NCBI GenBank assembly: GCA_021771035.1 | Contig: JAETPU010000009.1 | Location: 62,001 to 126,000, forward strand | From: Marvinbryantia formatexigens | GTDB lineage: Bacteria; Bacillota; Clostridia; Oscillospirales; Ruminococcaceae | DNA length: 64,000 nt | Direction of reading: 5' to 3' | In this document: one piece after another, positions 25,076 to 33,517 of the stretch | Numbering within the stretch: position 1 is the stretch's first letter | Layout: the number at the start of each line of letters is the position of its first letter | Notes under the pieces: model-generated | Seen by the model: only the letters and a program-made list of their open reading frames with translations | Database searches by the model: none | What the model was told of the DNA's origin: nothing | Program-made: the position numbers and the translations under genes

Positions 25076-25342
25076 CTACAGCGCCGTTATCCCATTGAGT
25101 TCCTTAAACTCCTGGCGTACCCGCAGCAGTTCCCGTGAGATTGCATCCAGCTGTTCGGGCCCGTACTCGCAGCCCTCGCCCGCAAGATAGCTGATAGCCT
25201 CGTCCATATCGCTCAGGGCTTCCAGCACCTGGGAAGCATCCTCACAGTCCAAAAGCTCCTGCGCGTCATAGGGCAAATCCAAAACCTCATCCTCAAAGTA
25301 TTTTTCAATGAATTCCCGGTGTGCCTGTGTGAAGGTGACCAT
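25076..25342 (-). CDS. Small acidic conserved-type hypothetical protein
   Basis: An 88-residue, strongly acidic protein with no membrane segment or signal, likely all-helical (HREFIEKYFEDEVLDLPYDAQELLDCEDASQVLEALSDMDEAISYL). I recognise no domain. It is probably real: AAGGAG lies 10 bp before the ATG, base composition is coding-like, and it follows the GT8 gene by 66 bp on the same strand, suggesting a two-gene operon. Function unknown. Confidence 0.7.
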   Translation of the reverse strand: MVTFTQAHREFIEKYFEDEVLDLPYDAQELLDCEDASQVLEALSDMDEAISYLAGEGCEYGPEQLDAISRELLRVRQEFKELNGITAL

Positions 25343-25408
25343 ATTTTCCCGCTCCTTTTTCCAATAGCCTCAAGCCGGCCCGCGCTGAGCGCCGCTGAAT
25401 TTTCGTTA

Positions 25409-26251
25409 TTATTCCGGCAATTCCTCCCGCGTTCCCAGGCAGTCCCGCATCCGCCGGACATTCTCCCAGTAAAAGGAATCCAGTTCCCCAAAATAGTGCC
25501 CGCACCAGGGCTTATTGCGCCCGCAGTAATGGAGGATGGCGGTATTCTGCGCCACCCAGTCCCGATCCAGGCGCCGCTGGGGATGGCGCAGGCGCTCCAG
25601 GCGGTAAATCCGCTCGCTCAGATTATAGACGATGGGATCCACGCACCGGATTGCCTGGGAATACAGCCCGCTCAGAACATCCTGATCCGGAAGCATCAGC
25701 TGGCGGGTATGCCGCTGGATATACTGAAAGATCTCCCGGGGCTGCTGGCGCTGACGCAGCAATTCCAGATTCATGAGCATCACGCCGGAATTGATATAGG
25801 GCCCGGGGATTCTTACTCCCAGGCGCGCCTCGTTGAGATGCTTGAGCGGGGCGCGGATATGGGTGCACGCCGCCAGCAGATCCCCGCCCAGGTCCAGCTC
25901 ATACAGTTCTTTCAGGGAATGCAGCACCACAATGTCCGGATCCAGATACAGAACCCGCTGCAGGCCGGGCAGCAAAAACGCCGCCAGGATACGGAAATAC
26001 ATCTCCTTGGGATAGCGCTGTGTCACGGGCGCGCCTGCAAATAAATTTCCGTCAACCGCGAGGCGTTCCAATCGGATCCGGGGAGCACAGGCCTTCAAGA
26101 GTTCTTCCAGCTGCTCCAGATGTTCCCGGGGAATCTCCTCATAGGCCAAAAACACCCGCAGATTTTCCCCCGGATGTGCCGCGGACAGGGAAAAAAGCAT
26201 CCGTGACAGCTGCAGCAGGTACCCGCGATTGCAGGTAACCAGGATATCCAT
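25409..26251 (-). CDS. Glycosyltransferase family 8 protein
   Basis: A 280-residue cytosolic enzyme predicted to transfer a hexose from a nucleotide sugar, retaining configuration. The GT-A fold start (MDILVTCNRGYLLQLSRMLFSL), the DxD metal motif in RVLYLDPDIVVL (near residue 92) and the GT8 C-terminal HYCGRNKPW are present; PYINSGVMLMNL is also typical of the family. The ATG at 26251 follows GAGGGGTGG. Family members build lipopolysaccharide-like, wall or exopolysaccharide glycans; the acceptor here is unknown. Paired with a small acidic gene downstream. Confidence 0.9.
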   Translation of the reverse strand: MDILVTCNRGYLLQLSRMLFSLSAAHPGENLRVFLAYEEIPREHLEQLEELLKACAPRIRLERLAVDGNLFAGAPVTQRYPKEMYFRILAAFLLPGLQRVLYLDPDIVVLHSLKELYELDLGGDLLAACTHIRAPLKHLNEARLGVRIPGPYINSGVMLMNLELLRQRQQPREIFQYIQRHTRQLMLPDQDVLSGLYSQAIRCVDPIVYNLSERIYRLERLRHPQRRLDRDWVAQNTAILHYCGRNKPWCGHYFGELDSFYWENVRRMRDCLGTREELPE

Positions 26252-26459
26252 AAAGCCACCCCTCTTTGCCAATTCAAAGAAAAAGGGGAACCCCTTCCAG
26301 CGAAGAGACTCCCCGTGATTCGGCGCCGTCAACCTGGAGCCTGTTTAAAACTTCCAAGTTTTGCAGACCGGCCGGGCTATTCTATCACACAGCCGCCGCT
26401 GCAGTGCCAGCCCAGCACCTGTGCAGCCGTGCCGGCGTTGATACAGAATTAGTTAAAAT

Positions 26460-27329
26460 CTAGCGCACATTCCCCATAAAGAACAGCGCCATGGTGCCCG
26501 GCCCGGAATGGGAGCCCACACTGGCCCCAACATGATTGATCAGGCATTTTTCAATTTTCAGTTTATCCCGGACCAGCTTGGCTACATATTCGGCCTCTTC
26601 CATACAGTCCCCATGGCTGATAAAGAAGATATCGTTTTCCATGCCCTGGCACTGCTTGACCATATTGTCCACCAGCGCGTTCAGCGAAGCTTTTCTGCCC
26701 CGTACCTTGCCGCAGGGCACCAGGCGCCCCTCATTGTCCACGTGCATAATGGGCTTGATTCCAAGGGCTGTTCCCACAACAGCCGTCGTACGGGAAACCC
26801 GTCCGCCCCGGTACAGGTATTTGAGATCCTCCACGGTGAAATTATGGCAGATATGCAGCTTATTGTCCTGCACCCACCGGGCAATTTCCTCCAGAGACTT
26901 TCCTTCATCCCGCAGATTCAGCGCCTTGTGCACCAAAAGCCCCTGTCCCAGGGAGGCGCATAGACTGTCCAGGACAAGGATCGTTCTCTCAGGATAGTGC
27001 TCCTGGAGCTCCTGGGCCACCATATTCACCGTATTATAGCTGCCGCTCAGCGCTGAGGAAAAGGACAGGTGCAAAATATCCTTGCCCTCCTTGAGCAGGG
27101 GTTCAAAACGTTCCCTGGCAGTCTCAAAATTCACCTGAGTTGTAGTGGGCGTAGCGCCCGCGCGCATTTTGTCATAGAATTCGCCCATGGTTATTTTTTC
27201 TTCGTCGCCGTGATAGGTGACACCCTCCAGGATAAAATCCAGCGGAAGCAGCAAAAGGCCGCGTTCTTTGGCGTAGGGCAGGGGCAAATCACAGTTCGTA
27301 TCCGTAGAAATTACAAAATTCTGGCTCAT
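26460..27329 (-). CDS. DegV family fatty-acid-binding protein
   Basis: A 289-residue DegV (FakB-like) protein. The family binds a fatty acid and presents it to a FakA-type kinase. N-terminal FVISTDTNCDLPLPYA, the PTTTQVNFETARERFEPLL region that lines the lipid, LHLSFSSALSGSYNTV (the SSxLSGT motif) and C-terminal NHVGASVGSHSGPGTMALFF (family IGPVIGTHTGPG) are all in order. RBS GGAGGAG. A consensus promoter lies 54 bp upstream. No FakA gene in the window. Confidence 0.94.
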   Translation of the reverse strand: MSQNFVISTDTNCDLPLPYAKERGLLLLPLDFILEGVTYHGDEEKITMGEFYDKMRAGATPTTTQVNFETARERFEPLLKEGKDILHLSFSSALSGSYNTVNMVAQELQEHYPERTILVLDSLCASLGQGLLVHKALNLRDEGKSLEEIARWVQDNKLHICHNFTVEDLKYLYRGGRVSRTTAVVGTALGIKPIMHVDNEGRLVPCGKVRGRKASLNALVDNMVKQCQGMENDIFFISHGDCMEEAEYVAKLVRDKLKIEKCLINHVGASVGSHSGPGTMALFFMGNVR

Positions 27330-27382
27330 ACGTTCTCCTCCAGCTGGGGCTAACCGCCTCCAGTTATGCTAAATTACCTATT

Positions 27383-27411
27383 ATTATACTGTATTGCTCC
27401 AGCTTTTTCAA
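27383..27411 (-). promoter_or_regulatory. Promoter of the DegV gene
   Basis: -35 TTGAAA (27406-27411), 17 bp, perfect -10 TATAAT (27383-27388) on the minus strand. Confidence 0.8.
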
Positions 27412-27455
27412 CACTCTTTCCAAAAGTATGGGCCGTTCTTTTGGCCCGCCATCCC

Positions 27456-27938
27456 CTATTTATGATATTTCCCATTCCCGAGAATATTCATCACCCGGTA
27501 AACCTGCTCCAGCAGCATAACCCTGGCAAGCTGATGGGGGAAGGTCATCCGGGACATGGACAGGCGCAGCCCCGAGCGCTCCTTGACCTGTCCGGAGAGC
27601 CCAAAGGAACCGCCAATCACAAATGCGATGGTACTGGTACCGCCCGCCATCCTATCCCTGATTTTTTTGGCCAGCCCCGGGGAATCCAGCATGGTGCCCT
27701 CAATGCACAGGCTTACCAGAAAAGCGCCCGGGGACACCTTTTCCAGGATGGACTTTCCCTCCTGAAGCAGCGCGGCGTCAATCTGGGCCTGGGAGGGTTT
27801 ATCCGGGAGGTGCGCCTGCGCAACCTCGATTATCTGAACGCGGGCAGAGCCGGAAAGGCGTTTGGCATATTCCTGGCAGGCCTCCCGCCAGGCCCGCTCC
27901 TTGAGTTTTCCAACGCACACAACCTGAATGGTCAGCAT
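27456..27938 (-). CDS. rlmH: 23S rRNA (pseudouridine(1915)-N3)-methyltransferase RlmH
   Basis: A 160-residue SPOUT-class methyltransferase acting on the A-site helix of 70S ribosomes. N-terminal QVVCVGKLKERAWREACQEYAKRL, the SAM-knot segment IAFVIGGSFGLS (residues 102-113) and C-terminal LSMSRMTFPHQLARVMLLEQVYRVMNILGNGKYHK are essentially family consensus. Excellent AAGGAGGAG ribosome binding site. It follows the YycJ-like gene, the usual Firmicutes association. Confidence 0.97.
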   Translation of the reverse strand: MLTIQVVCVGKLKERAWREACQEYAKRLSGSARVQIIEVAQAHLPDKPSQAQIDAALLQEGKSILEKVSPGAFLVSLCIEGTMLDSPGLAKKIRDRMAGGTSTIAFVIGGSFGLSGQVKERSGLRLSMSRMTFPHQLARVMLLEQVYRVMNILGNGKYHK

Positions 27939-28037
27939 ATGCTCCTCCTTACTGTGTCCGCCAATCGTTCGGGGCCGACAGCAGGCGCCTTTGATGCCTG
28001 CCGCTTTGCGGGGGAACCGGTTCCCACTCCCAGTTCG

Positions 28038-28832
28038 CTACAGCCGGAACATTTGGCTGTGCTCATACCGGGGCGCGGGCTGTAGGACATAGTCCCTGTC
28101 CACCTGCTTGCCTTCGCCCGCCAGGGCACACACCGCCGTCTGGTAGGCCAGCTGGGGATGGTTATTCTCCGCGCTGATATGCCCCAAAAGAATATGGCTG
28201 GTCCCCCTCTCGATGAGCTGGGCGAGTTCCTTTGCGCACTCGTCGTTGCACAGATGTCCCCGCTGGCCCATGATGCGCCGCTTGAGCGGATAGGGATAGC
28301 GCCCTGTCTGAAGCATGGAGAGATCATAATTGGATTCCAAAAGCACCATCTGGCATCCGTCCAGGTTCTCCCGCACGGTATCGGAGATGAAACCCAAATC
28401 CGTGGCGATCCCCAGCCGGACCCCGGAGTGGGTTTCAATCCGAAAGCCCAGGCTATGTACACTGTCGTGGGGCGTATCAAAGCAGCGCACCACGCCGCCG
28501 TCAAATTCCACCGGATGCTGCGGCGAAATGGGGATCATCGGGGATTGGCAGCCTGCCAGATCATGTTCCCAAAGATAATCCAGCACCTCCGAAGATGCAT
28601 AGATGGGTACATGGATCCGTTTGAGCAAAACCCGCAGGCCCCGGATGTGATCCACGTGTTCATGGGTGATGAAAATGCCCCCCAGTTCCCCGGGATCCGC
28701 TCCAATGCACCCCAGTGAATTGACTACCGCCCGGCAGCTGATACCCACATCCACCAAAAACGAAAAATTACCGACACGTCCAAAGGCGCAGTTTCCGCTG
28801 CTGCCGCTGGAAAGCGTGCAAAACTCAGTCAT
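28038..28832 (-). CDS. YycJ-like metallo-beta-lactamase fold hydrolase
   Basis: A 264-residue MBL-fold protein close to Bacillus YycJ/WalJ, implicated in cell-wall and DNA-replication coordination in some Firmicutes; its substrate is uncertain. The SSGSSGNC opening (residues 7-14) and metal ligands THEHVDHIRG (H-x-H-x-D-H, near residue 56), FDTPHDSVHS and LLGHISAENN are visible. The ATG at 28832 follows GAGGAGAC. It lies between murA and rlmH on the same strand. Confidence 0.92.
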   Translation of the reverse strand: MTEFCTLSSGSSGNCAFGRVGNFSFLVDVGISCRAVVNSLGCIGADPGELGGIFITHEHVDHIRGLRVLLKRIHVPIYASSEVLDYLWEHDLAGCQSPMIPISPQHPVEFDGGVVRCFDTPHDSVHSLGFRIETHSGVRLGIATDLGFISDTVRENLDGCQMVLLESNYDLSMLQTGRYPYPLKRRIMGQRGHLCNDECAKELAQLIERGTSHILLGHISAENNHPQLAYQTAVCALAGEGKQVDRDYVLQPAPRYEHSQMFRL

Positions 28833-28871
28833 GATTGTGTCTCCTCTTCCCAATAAACCGAAAAAGCCTTC

Positions 28872-28897
28872 AAAAAAAGGGCACGGAACCCCGTACC
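28872..28897 (-). terminator. Terminator of murA
   Basis: On the minus strand GGGTACGG pairs with CCGTGCCC (one G-U) around GGTT, then seven T, 12 bp after the murA stop. Genes further left may rely on read-through or their own promoters. Confidence 0.85.
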
Positions 28898-28909
28898 CTC
28901 CTAGTTTAC

Positions 28910-30199
28910 TTACAGCGCCTTTCCCACCAGCTCCGGCTCCTGGACATGGATACGCTCGATGGAAGCCCCCAGGGATCGGAACTTTTCCACCACGTGCTCA
29001 TACCCGCGTTCAATATACTGGATATCCTCGATCTCGGTCATACCAGTGGCGGCCATAGCGGCGATCAGCATAGCGGCGCCCGCGCGCAGATCCATCGCCT
29101 TCACCGGCGCCCCCACCAGGGTGCTGACACCTTCCACAACAGCCACGCGCCCGTCCACCTGGATGTTGGCGCCCATGCGGCGCAGCTCATCCACATATTT
29201 AAAGCGGTTGTCATACACGCCCTCTGTCACAATACTGGTTCCCCTAGCCATCGCCAGAAGAGTGGTCATCTGCGGCTGCATATCCGTCGGGAATCCGGGA
29301 TGGGGCATCGTCTTGATGCTCTCCTTAACTAGCTCGCCTTCCCGCCAGACACGAACGGAATCGTCGTATTCCTCCACATTGACCCCGGCCTTGGTGAGTT
29401 TGTCCGTGATGGATTCCAGGTGCTTGGGGATTACATTTTTAATTAACACATCGCCCTTTGTGGCAGCCGCGGCCACCATAAAGGTTCCGGCCTCGATTTG
29501 ATCCGGAATGATGGAATAAGTGGCGCCGTGCAGGTGCTCCACCCCATGGACCTTGATTACATCGGTTCCGGCCCCGCGGATATCCGCGCCCATTGAGTTT
29601 AAGAAGTTCACCAGATCCACAATATGGGGTTCCTTGGCCACATTCTCCAGAATAGTGATGCCCTTGGCCTTCACCGCGGCCAAAATTACATTGATGGTGG
29701 CCCCAACGGTTACCGTATCAAAATAGATGTGGGTTCCCACAATTTCCTGGGCACGCAGATCCACCATGCCGCCGTCCGCCAGGGAGACTGTGGCCCCCAG
29801 GGCCTCAAAGCCCTTGATATGCTGATCGATAGGGCGTACGCCAAAATCGCAGCCGCCGGGCATGGATACGCTCGCCCGTCCGAACCGTCCCAGCAGGGCG
29901 CCCATAAAGTAGTAGGAAGCGCGCATCCGCCGGGCCATTTCATAGGGGACGATGGGGATTCCCACATGGCGGGGATCAATGCGGACCGTATGCCGGTTGA
30001 GCATTTTGACCTCCGCACCGATTTCACACAGAATTTTGAACAAAACGCTGACATCGCTGATTTCCGGTATATTTTCAATGACGCAGGGGCCCTCAGCCAA
30101 AATTGCGGCTGGAATAATGGCCACTGCGGCGTTTTTTGCTCCGCTGATCTCCACTTCGCCGGTGAGCGGGATTCCGCCCTTAACCACAAACTTCTCCAT
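28910..30199 (-). CDS. murA: UDP-N-acetylglucosamine 1-carboxyvinyltransferase
   Basis: A 429-residue enzyme for the first committed step of peptidoglycan synthesis (enolpyruvyl transfer from PEP to UDP-GlcNAc). Lys22-Asn23 in SGAKNAAV and the PEP-binding cysteine at residue 117 (SMPGGCDFGVRPID) are present; the usual loop reads GGCxIGxRPxD, so the DF is a mild variation. Later HPGFPTDMQPQ, the catalytic Asp loop, is conserved. The Cys implies fosfomycin sensitivity, as in the family. The ATG at 30199 follows TAAGGAG by 11 bp. Strong promoter and terminator flank it. Confidence 0.96.
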   Translation of the reverse strand: MEKFVVKGGIPLTGEVEISGAKNAAVAIIPAAILAEGPCVIENIPEISDVSVLFKILCEIGAEVKMLNRHTVRIDPRHVGIPIVPYEMARRMRASYYFMGALLGRFGRASVSMPGGCDFGVRPIDQHIKGFEALGATVSLADGGMVDLRAQEIVGTHIYFDTVTVGATINVILAAVKAKGITILENVAKEPHIVDLVNFLNSMGADIRGAGTDVIKVHGVEHLHGATYSIIPDQIEAGTFMVAAAATKGDVLIKNVIPKHLESITDKLTKAGVNVEEYDDSVRVWREGELVKESIKTMPHPGFPTDMQPQMTTLLAMARGTSIVTEGVYDNRFKYVDELRRMGANIQVDGRVAVVEGVSTLVGAPVKAMDLRAGAAMLIAAMAATGMTEIEDIQYIERGYEHVVEKFRSLGASIERIHVQEPELVGKAL

Positions 30200-30322
30200 T
30201 GTGCGGCTCACTCCTTATTTCAGTCCATCCTGGGTTTCTATCTATTGTCTCCGGCGCAGCAACTGCGGCCGGCTCTGTAAAGTTCACAAAAAAGAAATAC
30301 TTAAAAGTTGTCTAACATTGGT

Positions 30323-30351
30323 ATTATACCACTGCGGCCTCTAAAATAAAA
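30323..30351 (-). promoter_or_regulatory. Promoter of murA
   Basis: Perfect -10 TATAAT (30323-30328) with an upstream TG extension; a weak -35 TTTTAT is 17 bp upstream (30346-30351), on the minus strand. Confidence 0.7.
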
Positions 30352-30961
30352 GATTATTTTCAAGAAAACCACCGTCTATCTTCTGAAGTTTCCCGAACAA
30401 TCCATAAAAAAAACAGGCAAACTGAACAGAAGCTTGTACTGTTATCATATCCCTATGACGCTGAAAAAGACAAGAAAAAAACAGGAAGTTCCCGCAGACT
30501 TTGCCAATATCCCCGGCGGGATTTCCTGTGATTGGCGCAAAAAGACAGCCACTGGCGCAAGATCCCGACCCGGGCGCGGGCTGGTTCTGCCGCCGGGCGC
30601 CCATAGCTGCACAATGGCTGTTTTTTTAAGTGAACGCCAATATTTTCTGATGTGTAAAAAAACGCGAAAGGCGCAAAGCCAGCCGGATGCTCTCAGGGTT
30701 ATCCTTGCCTGCGGGCTCCGGCTTTTCTGGGGCGAACGAAATCCGCGGCCTGACCGGCACAAAGCAGGCGCCCCTTTGCAGAGGCTTCCCTCTGCGGGAA
30801 CTCCAAGGGTTATCCAAAACATCAGCTGTTCCGACGCAGGGCGCATGGAGTCCACTCAAAAGGCAGCCCTTTTATTGGCCCCGGCCCCTCAGCGCCGGGG
30901 GATGTCCAGCTTTACCCCAACGCCGGGCTTCCCAAAAAAGGCCAAACGCGGTTTTCACTTT
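30352..30961. other. Spacer between murA and the DUF421 gene
   Basis: About 610 bp, the longest gap in the window. AT-rich at the murA end, GC-rich further right. No RBS-led frame, RNA or repeat was recognised. A weak AGC/GCT hairpin followed by seven T (30602-30635) may end plus-strand transcripts. Confidence 0.5.
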
Positions 30962-31678
30962 TTACTGATCCGCCTCTTTTTTTCTGCGTTTTTTGTTTTT
31001 GAACCGTTCCTTGGGCACAATATGATAGTCCGCACTGGGGTTGGCAGTCATCAGGAACACCTCCTTGAGATCCCACCCCTCCCGTTCCAGCACATTTTTC
31101 AGCCATTCCTCCCGCAGGTTGTAGGCCTTCAGGGCCGGATAGATCACCGCGCCGTCGCTGATAACGGTGACCTGGGGAAAATCCTGGGCGGGCTCATTGG
31201 GAAGCCCCAGCACCTCAGGGGTGACATTCCGGTTGCTGTAGCGCTGGTACACGCTGACCTTGCCTGTGGTCTCCACAATGGCAAAGGCCACCTCCCGTAC
31301 GTCGAATACATTGGAAATGCGCAGCTGCTCCAGAAGGTCGTCGATAGAAAACCGTAAATTGCGCAGCTCCTGCTGGTCGATGACGCCGTCCCGGATGACC
31401 ACCCGCGGCGTCCCTGAGATGATTTTGCGCGCGGCCTTGCTCTTGAGGGAGAGCGCCGAGGCCATCACCTCAAAGGTCACCAGGGTTAAAATCGGCAGCA
31501 GGCCCGCCACCAGGGGAATGTTGGTATCCTCGATGGGCAGGGTGGCAATATTGGAAATTAGAATGGTAATCACGAATTCCGAAGGCTGCAGCTCCCCTAT
31601 CTGGCGCTTCCCCATAATCCGCAGTGAAAACACGATGATTATGTAGAGCACACAGGTTCTCAGAAATACGACTGCCAT
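30962..31678 (-). CDS. DUF421 (YetF-like) membrane protein
   Basis: A 238-residue protein with three N-terminal membrane helices (VVFLRTCVLYIIIVFSLRIMG; FVITILISNIATLP; LVAGLLPILTLVTFEVMAS) followed by the soluble DUF421 domain (GTPRVVIRDGVIDQQELRNLRFSIDDLLEQLR, ISDGAVIYPAL). Relatives such as YetF and 2Duf are spore inner-membrane proteins linked to heat resistance and germination behaviour. The ATG at 31678 is chosen because AGGAGG is 7 bp away; an ATG two codons earlier would be too close. Divergent from a germinant-receptor operon, with a possible forespore promoter between them. Confidence 0.88.
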   Translation of the reverse strand: MAVVFLRTCVLYIIIVFSLRIMGKRQIGELQPSEFVITILISNIATLPIEDTNIPLVAGLLPILTLVTFEVMASALSLKSKAARKIISGTPRVVIRDGVIDQQELRNLRFSIDDLLEQLRISNVFDVREVAFAIVETTGKVSVYQRYSNRNVTPEVLGLPNEPAQDFPQVTVISDGAVIYPALKAYNLREEWLKNVLEREGWDLKEVFLMTANPSADYHIVPKERFKNKKRRKKEADQ

Positions 31679-31711
31679 GCCCATTCCTCCTGTCTTTCAA
31701 AATTCTGTCCT

Positions 31712-31741
31712 TAGCTTTCCCGACGGCAGCTCGGGATATAC
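31712..31741 (-). promoter_or_regulatory. Candidate forespore (sigma-F/G) promoter of the DUF421 gene
   Basis: GTATA (31737-31741) matches the sigma-F -35 GYWTA. 15 bp later GGGAAAGCTA (31712-31721) matches the -10 GGnRAnAnTR except one base. Confidence 0.35.
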
Positions 31742-31780
31742 CGCCGGCGCCAACAATTTTTCCCGGGATTGCCAGCTTTT

Positions 31781-31810
31781 GAATGATTGCGCCGCAGTTG
31801 GGGAAAGGTA
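31781..31810 (+). promoter_or_regulatory. Candidate forespore promoter of the ger operon
   Basis: GAATG (31781-31785) fits the sigma-G -35 GMATR. 15 bp later GGGAAAGGTA (31801-31810) resembles the -10 and is nearly identical to the GGGAAAGCTA of the divergent gene. Confidence 0.35.
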
Positions 31811-31954
31811 AGTTTAGCCTCTGAGAAAATGGGGCGGCTTTTGCCTCGGGGACTCAGCCATGGCGCGTAACGGAACTCTGTCTGCGCGCGCCAGCCGGCC
31901 GCCCTGCGGCAGATACCGCCTGTGAACCAAGAAAAACGGGAAGGTGAGTGGGCA

Positions 31955-33517
31955 ATGTTTCATTGGATACAAGAGCGCTTGGCCTATGCAAAGAATAAAG
32001 CGTACCAGCCGCCCCAGCAGGACGATCCCCAGGAGCGCTTGTCGGCGGATTTATCCCAGACGATGATTACCCTGAGAAAAAAGATCTCCAATTCCTCGGA
32101 TCTGCTCAACCGGGAGATTCGGGTGGGTTCCCAGACCGTGCAGCTGGTGATGTGCGAGGGGATGTTCGATCTGCAGACCATGACGGAAATTCTTCTGGAA
32201 CCCCTGACAACTTTGGAGCTAAGCGAGGATTCCCCTGAGGCCTTAGTCTCCTGGATACGTTCCAACGCCGTTCTGGCAGCGGATCAAAAGGAGATTTATA
32301 CCTATTCCGAGGTCTTTCAGTTTATTATGTCCGGGTTTATTGTCATCCTCATAGACGGAATCCCCTTCGGCTTTTCCCTGGGCATCCAGGGGTTCCAGTT
32401 CCGCAGTGTCTCCGAACCGTCCTCCGAGGTCAACGAGCGGGGCAGCCGGGAGGGCTTTGTGGAGCCGCTTCGGATTAACCTGACCATGATCCGCCGCAGG
32501 ATGAAATCGGAAAAGCTCAAGTTTGAATTGATGACCATGGGCACCAAGAGCCGCACCGACGTATGCCTGATATACCTGACGGACGCCGTCTCCGAAACCA
32601 TGCTCAATGAAATCCGCTCCCGCCTGAGCCGGGTAAAGCTGGACGTGATTCTAGATTCCGGGTACCTGCAGCCCTTTCTGGATAAAAAGCCCTTTTCCCT
32701 GTTCTCCGGTGTGGGAACCACCGAGCGCCCGGACACCATGTGCGCCAAAATCAGCGAGGGCCGGGTGGGCATCCTGGTGGACGGCACCCCCTTTGCGCTG
32801 ATTGTGCCTTTTTTGTTTACGGAACACTTTCAAAGCCTGGACGATTACACCCACCGCGCCTACTACGCCACCTTTATCCGGTGCTTAAAGTATATTTCCT
32901 TCTTTTTCACCATTCTCATCCCGGGAATCTATGTGGCGGTGGCCAGCTTTCATCCGGAGCTCTTTCCGGAGGCCCTGCTATTCAATATCGCCGCCTCGGA
33001 GGAATCCACCCCCTTTCCCATTGTGGTGGAGGCGCTCATCATCCACCTGATTTTTGAAATCATGCGGGAGGCCGGACTGCGGCTGCCAAGGCCGGTGGGC
33101 CATGCCGTAAGCATTGTAGGCGCCATTGTCATCGGGGACGCCGCCGTAACCGCGGGGCTCATCGGCGCGCCCATGGTGATGGTAGTGGCCCTCACCGCCA
33201 TCAGCTCCTTCGTGGTGCCCAGCCTGTATGAGCCGGTGAGCATCCTGCGTATCGTATTCATCCTCCTGGGCGGCACCTTCGGCATCTATGGCATCACCCT
33301 GGCGCTGGCTTTGGTCTTTTTAAACCTGGCGTCCGTGAACGTATACGGTATCCCGGTGACCTCCCCGGCCGCCCCCTTCCGCATCTTCGAATGGCGGGAC
33401 GCCTTTATCCGGGTGAACTGGAGGCGTCTGGGCCGGGAAAACCTGCGGGTTCAACATTTGCCGGGCTCTGAGCTGGACGAAGCCGATGAGAGCCCCAATG
33501 AGGGAGGAAACCGCTGA
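31955..33517 (+). CDS. Spore germination protein, GerA family (A subunit)
   Basis: A 520-residue germinant-receptor A subunit. The soluble N-terminal part includes SDLLNREIRVGSQTVQLVMCEGM and the ILIDGIPFGFSLGIQGFQFRSVSEPSSE region corresponding to the family's SRSVSEPxxE motif, followed by REGFVEPLRINLTMIRRRMKSEKL. Several membrane helices occupy the C-terminal half (for example YISFFFTILIPGIYVAVASFHPELFP and the AVSIVGAIVIGDAAVTAGLI block). The ATG at 31955 has AAGGTGAG upstream. It overlaps the B subunit in a TGATG arrangement. Acts in the inner spore membrane; germinant unknown. Confidence 0.95.
   Translation: MFHWIQERLAYAKNKAYQPPQQDDPQERLSADLSQTMITLRKKISNSSDLLNREIRVGSQTVQLVMCEGMFDLQTMTEILLEPLTTLELSEDSPEALVSWIRSNAVLAADQKEIYTYSEVFQFIMSGFIVILIDGIPFGFSLGIQGFQFRSVSEPSSEVNERGSREGFVEPLRINLTMIRRRMKSEKLKFELMTMGTKSRTDVCLIYLTDAVSETMLNEIRSRLSRVKLDVILDSGYLQPFLDKKPFSLFSGVGTTERPDTMCAKISEGRVGILVDGTPFALIVPFLFTEHFQSLDDYTHRAYYATFIRCLKYISFFFTILIPGIYVAVASFHPELFPEALLFNIAASEESTPFPIVVEALIIHLIFEIMREAGLRLPRPVGHAVSIVGAIVIGDAAVTAGLIGAPMVMVVALTAISSFVVPSLYEPVSILRIVFILLGGTFGIYGITLALALVFLNLASVNVYGIPVTSPAAPFRIFEWRDAFIRVNWRRLGRENLRVQHLPGSELDEADESPNEGGNR

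Noticed and set aside
26272-26312. Attenuator upstream of the GT8 gene
   Set aside because: On the minus strand GGGG..CCCC followed by TTTTTC is suggestive, but the stem is very short with an unworkable loop.
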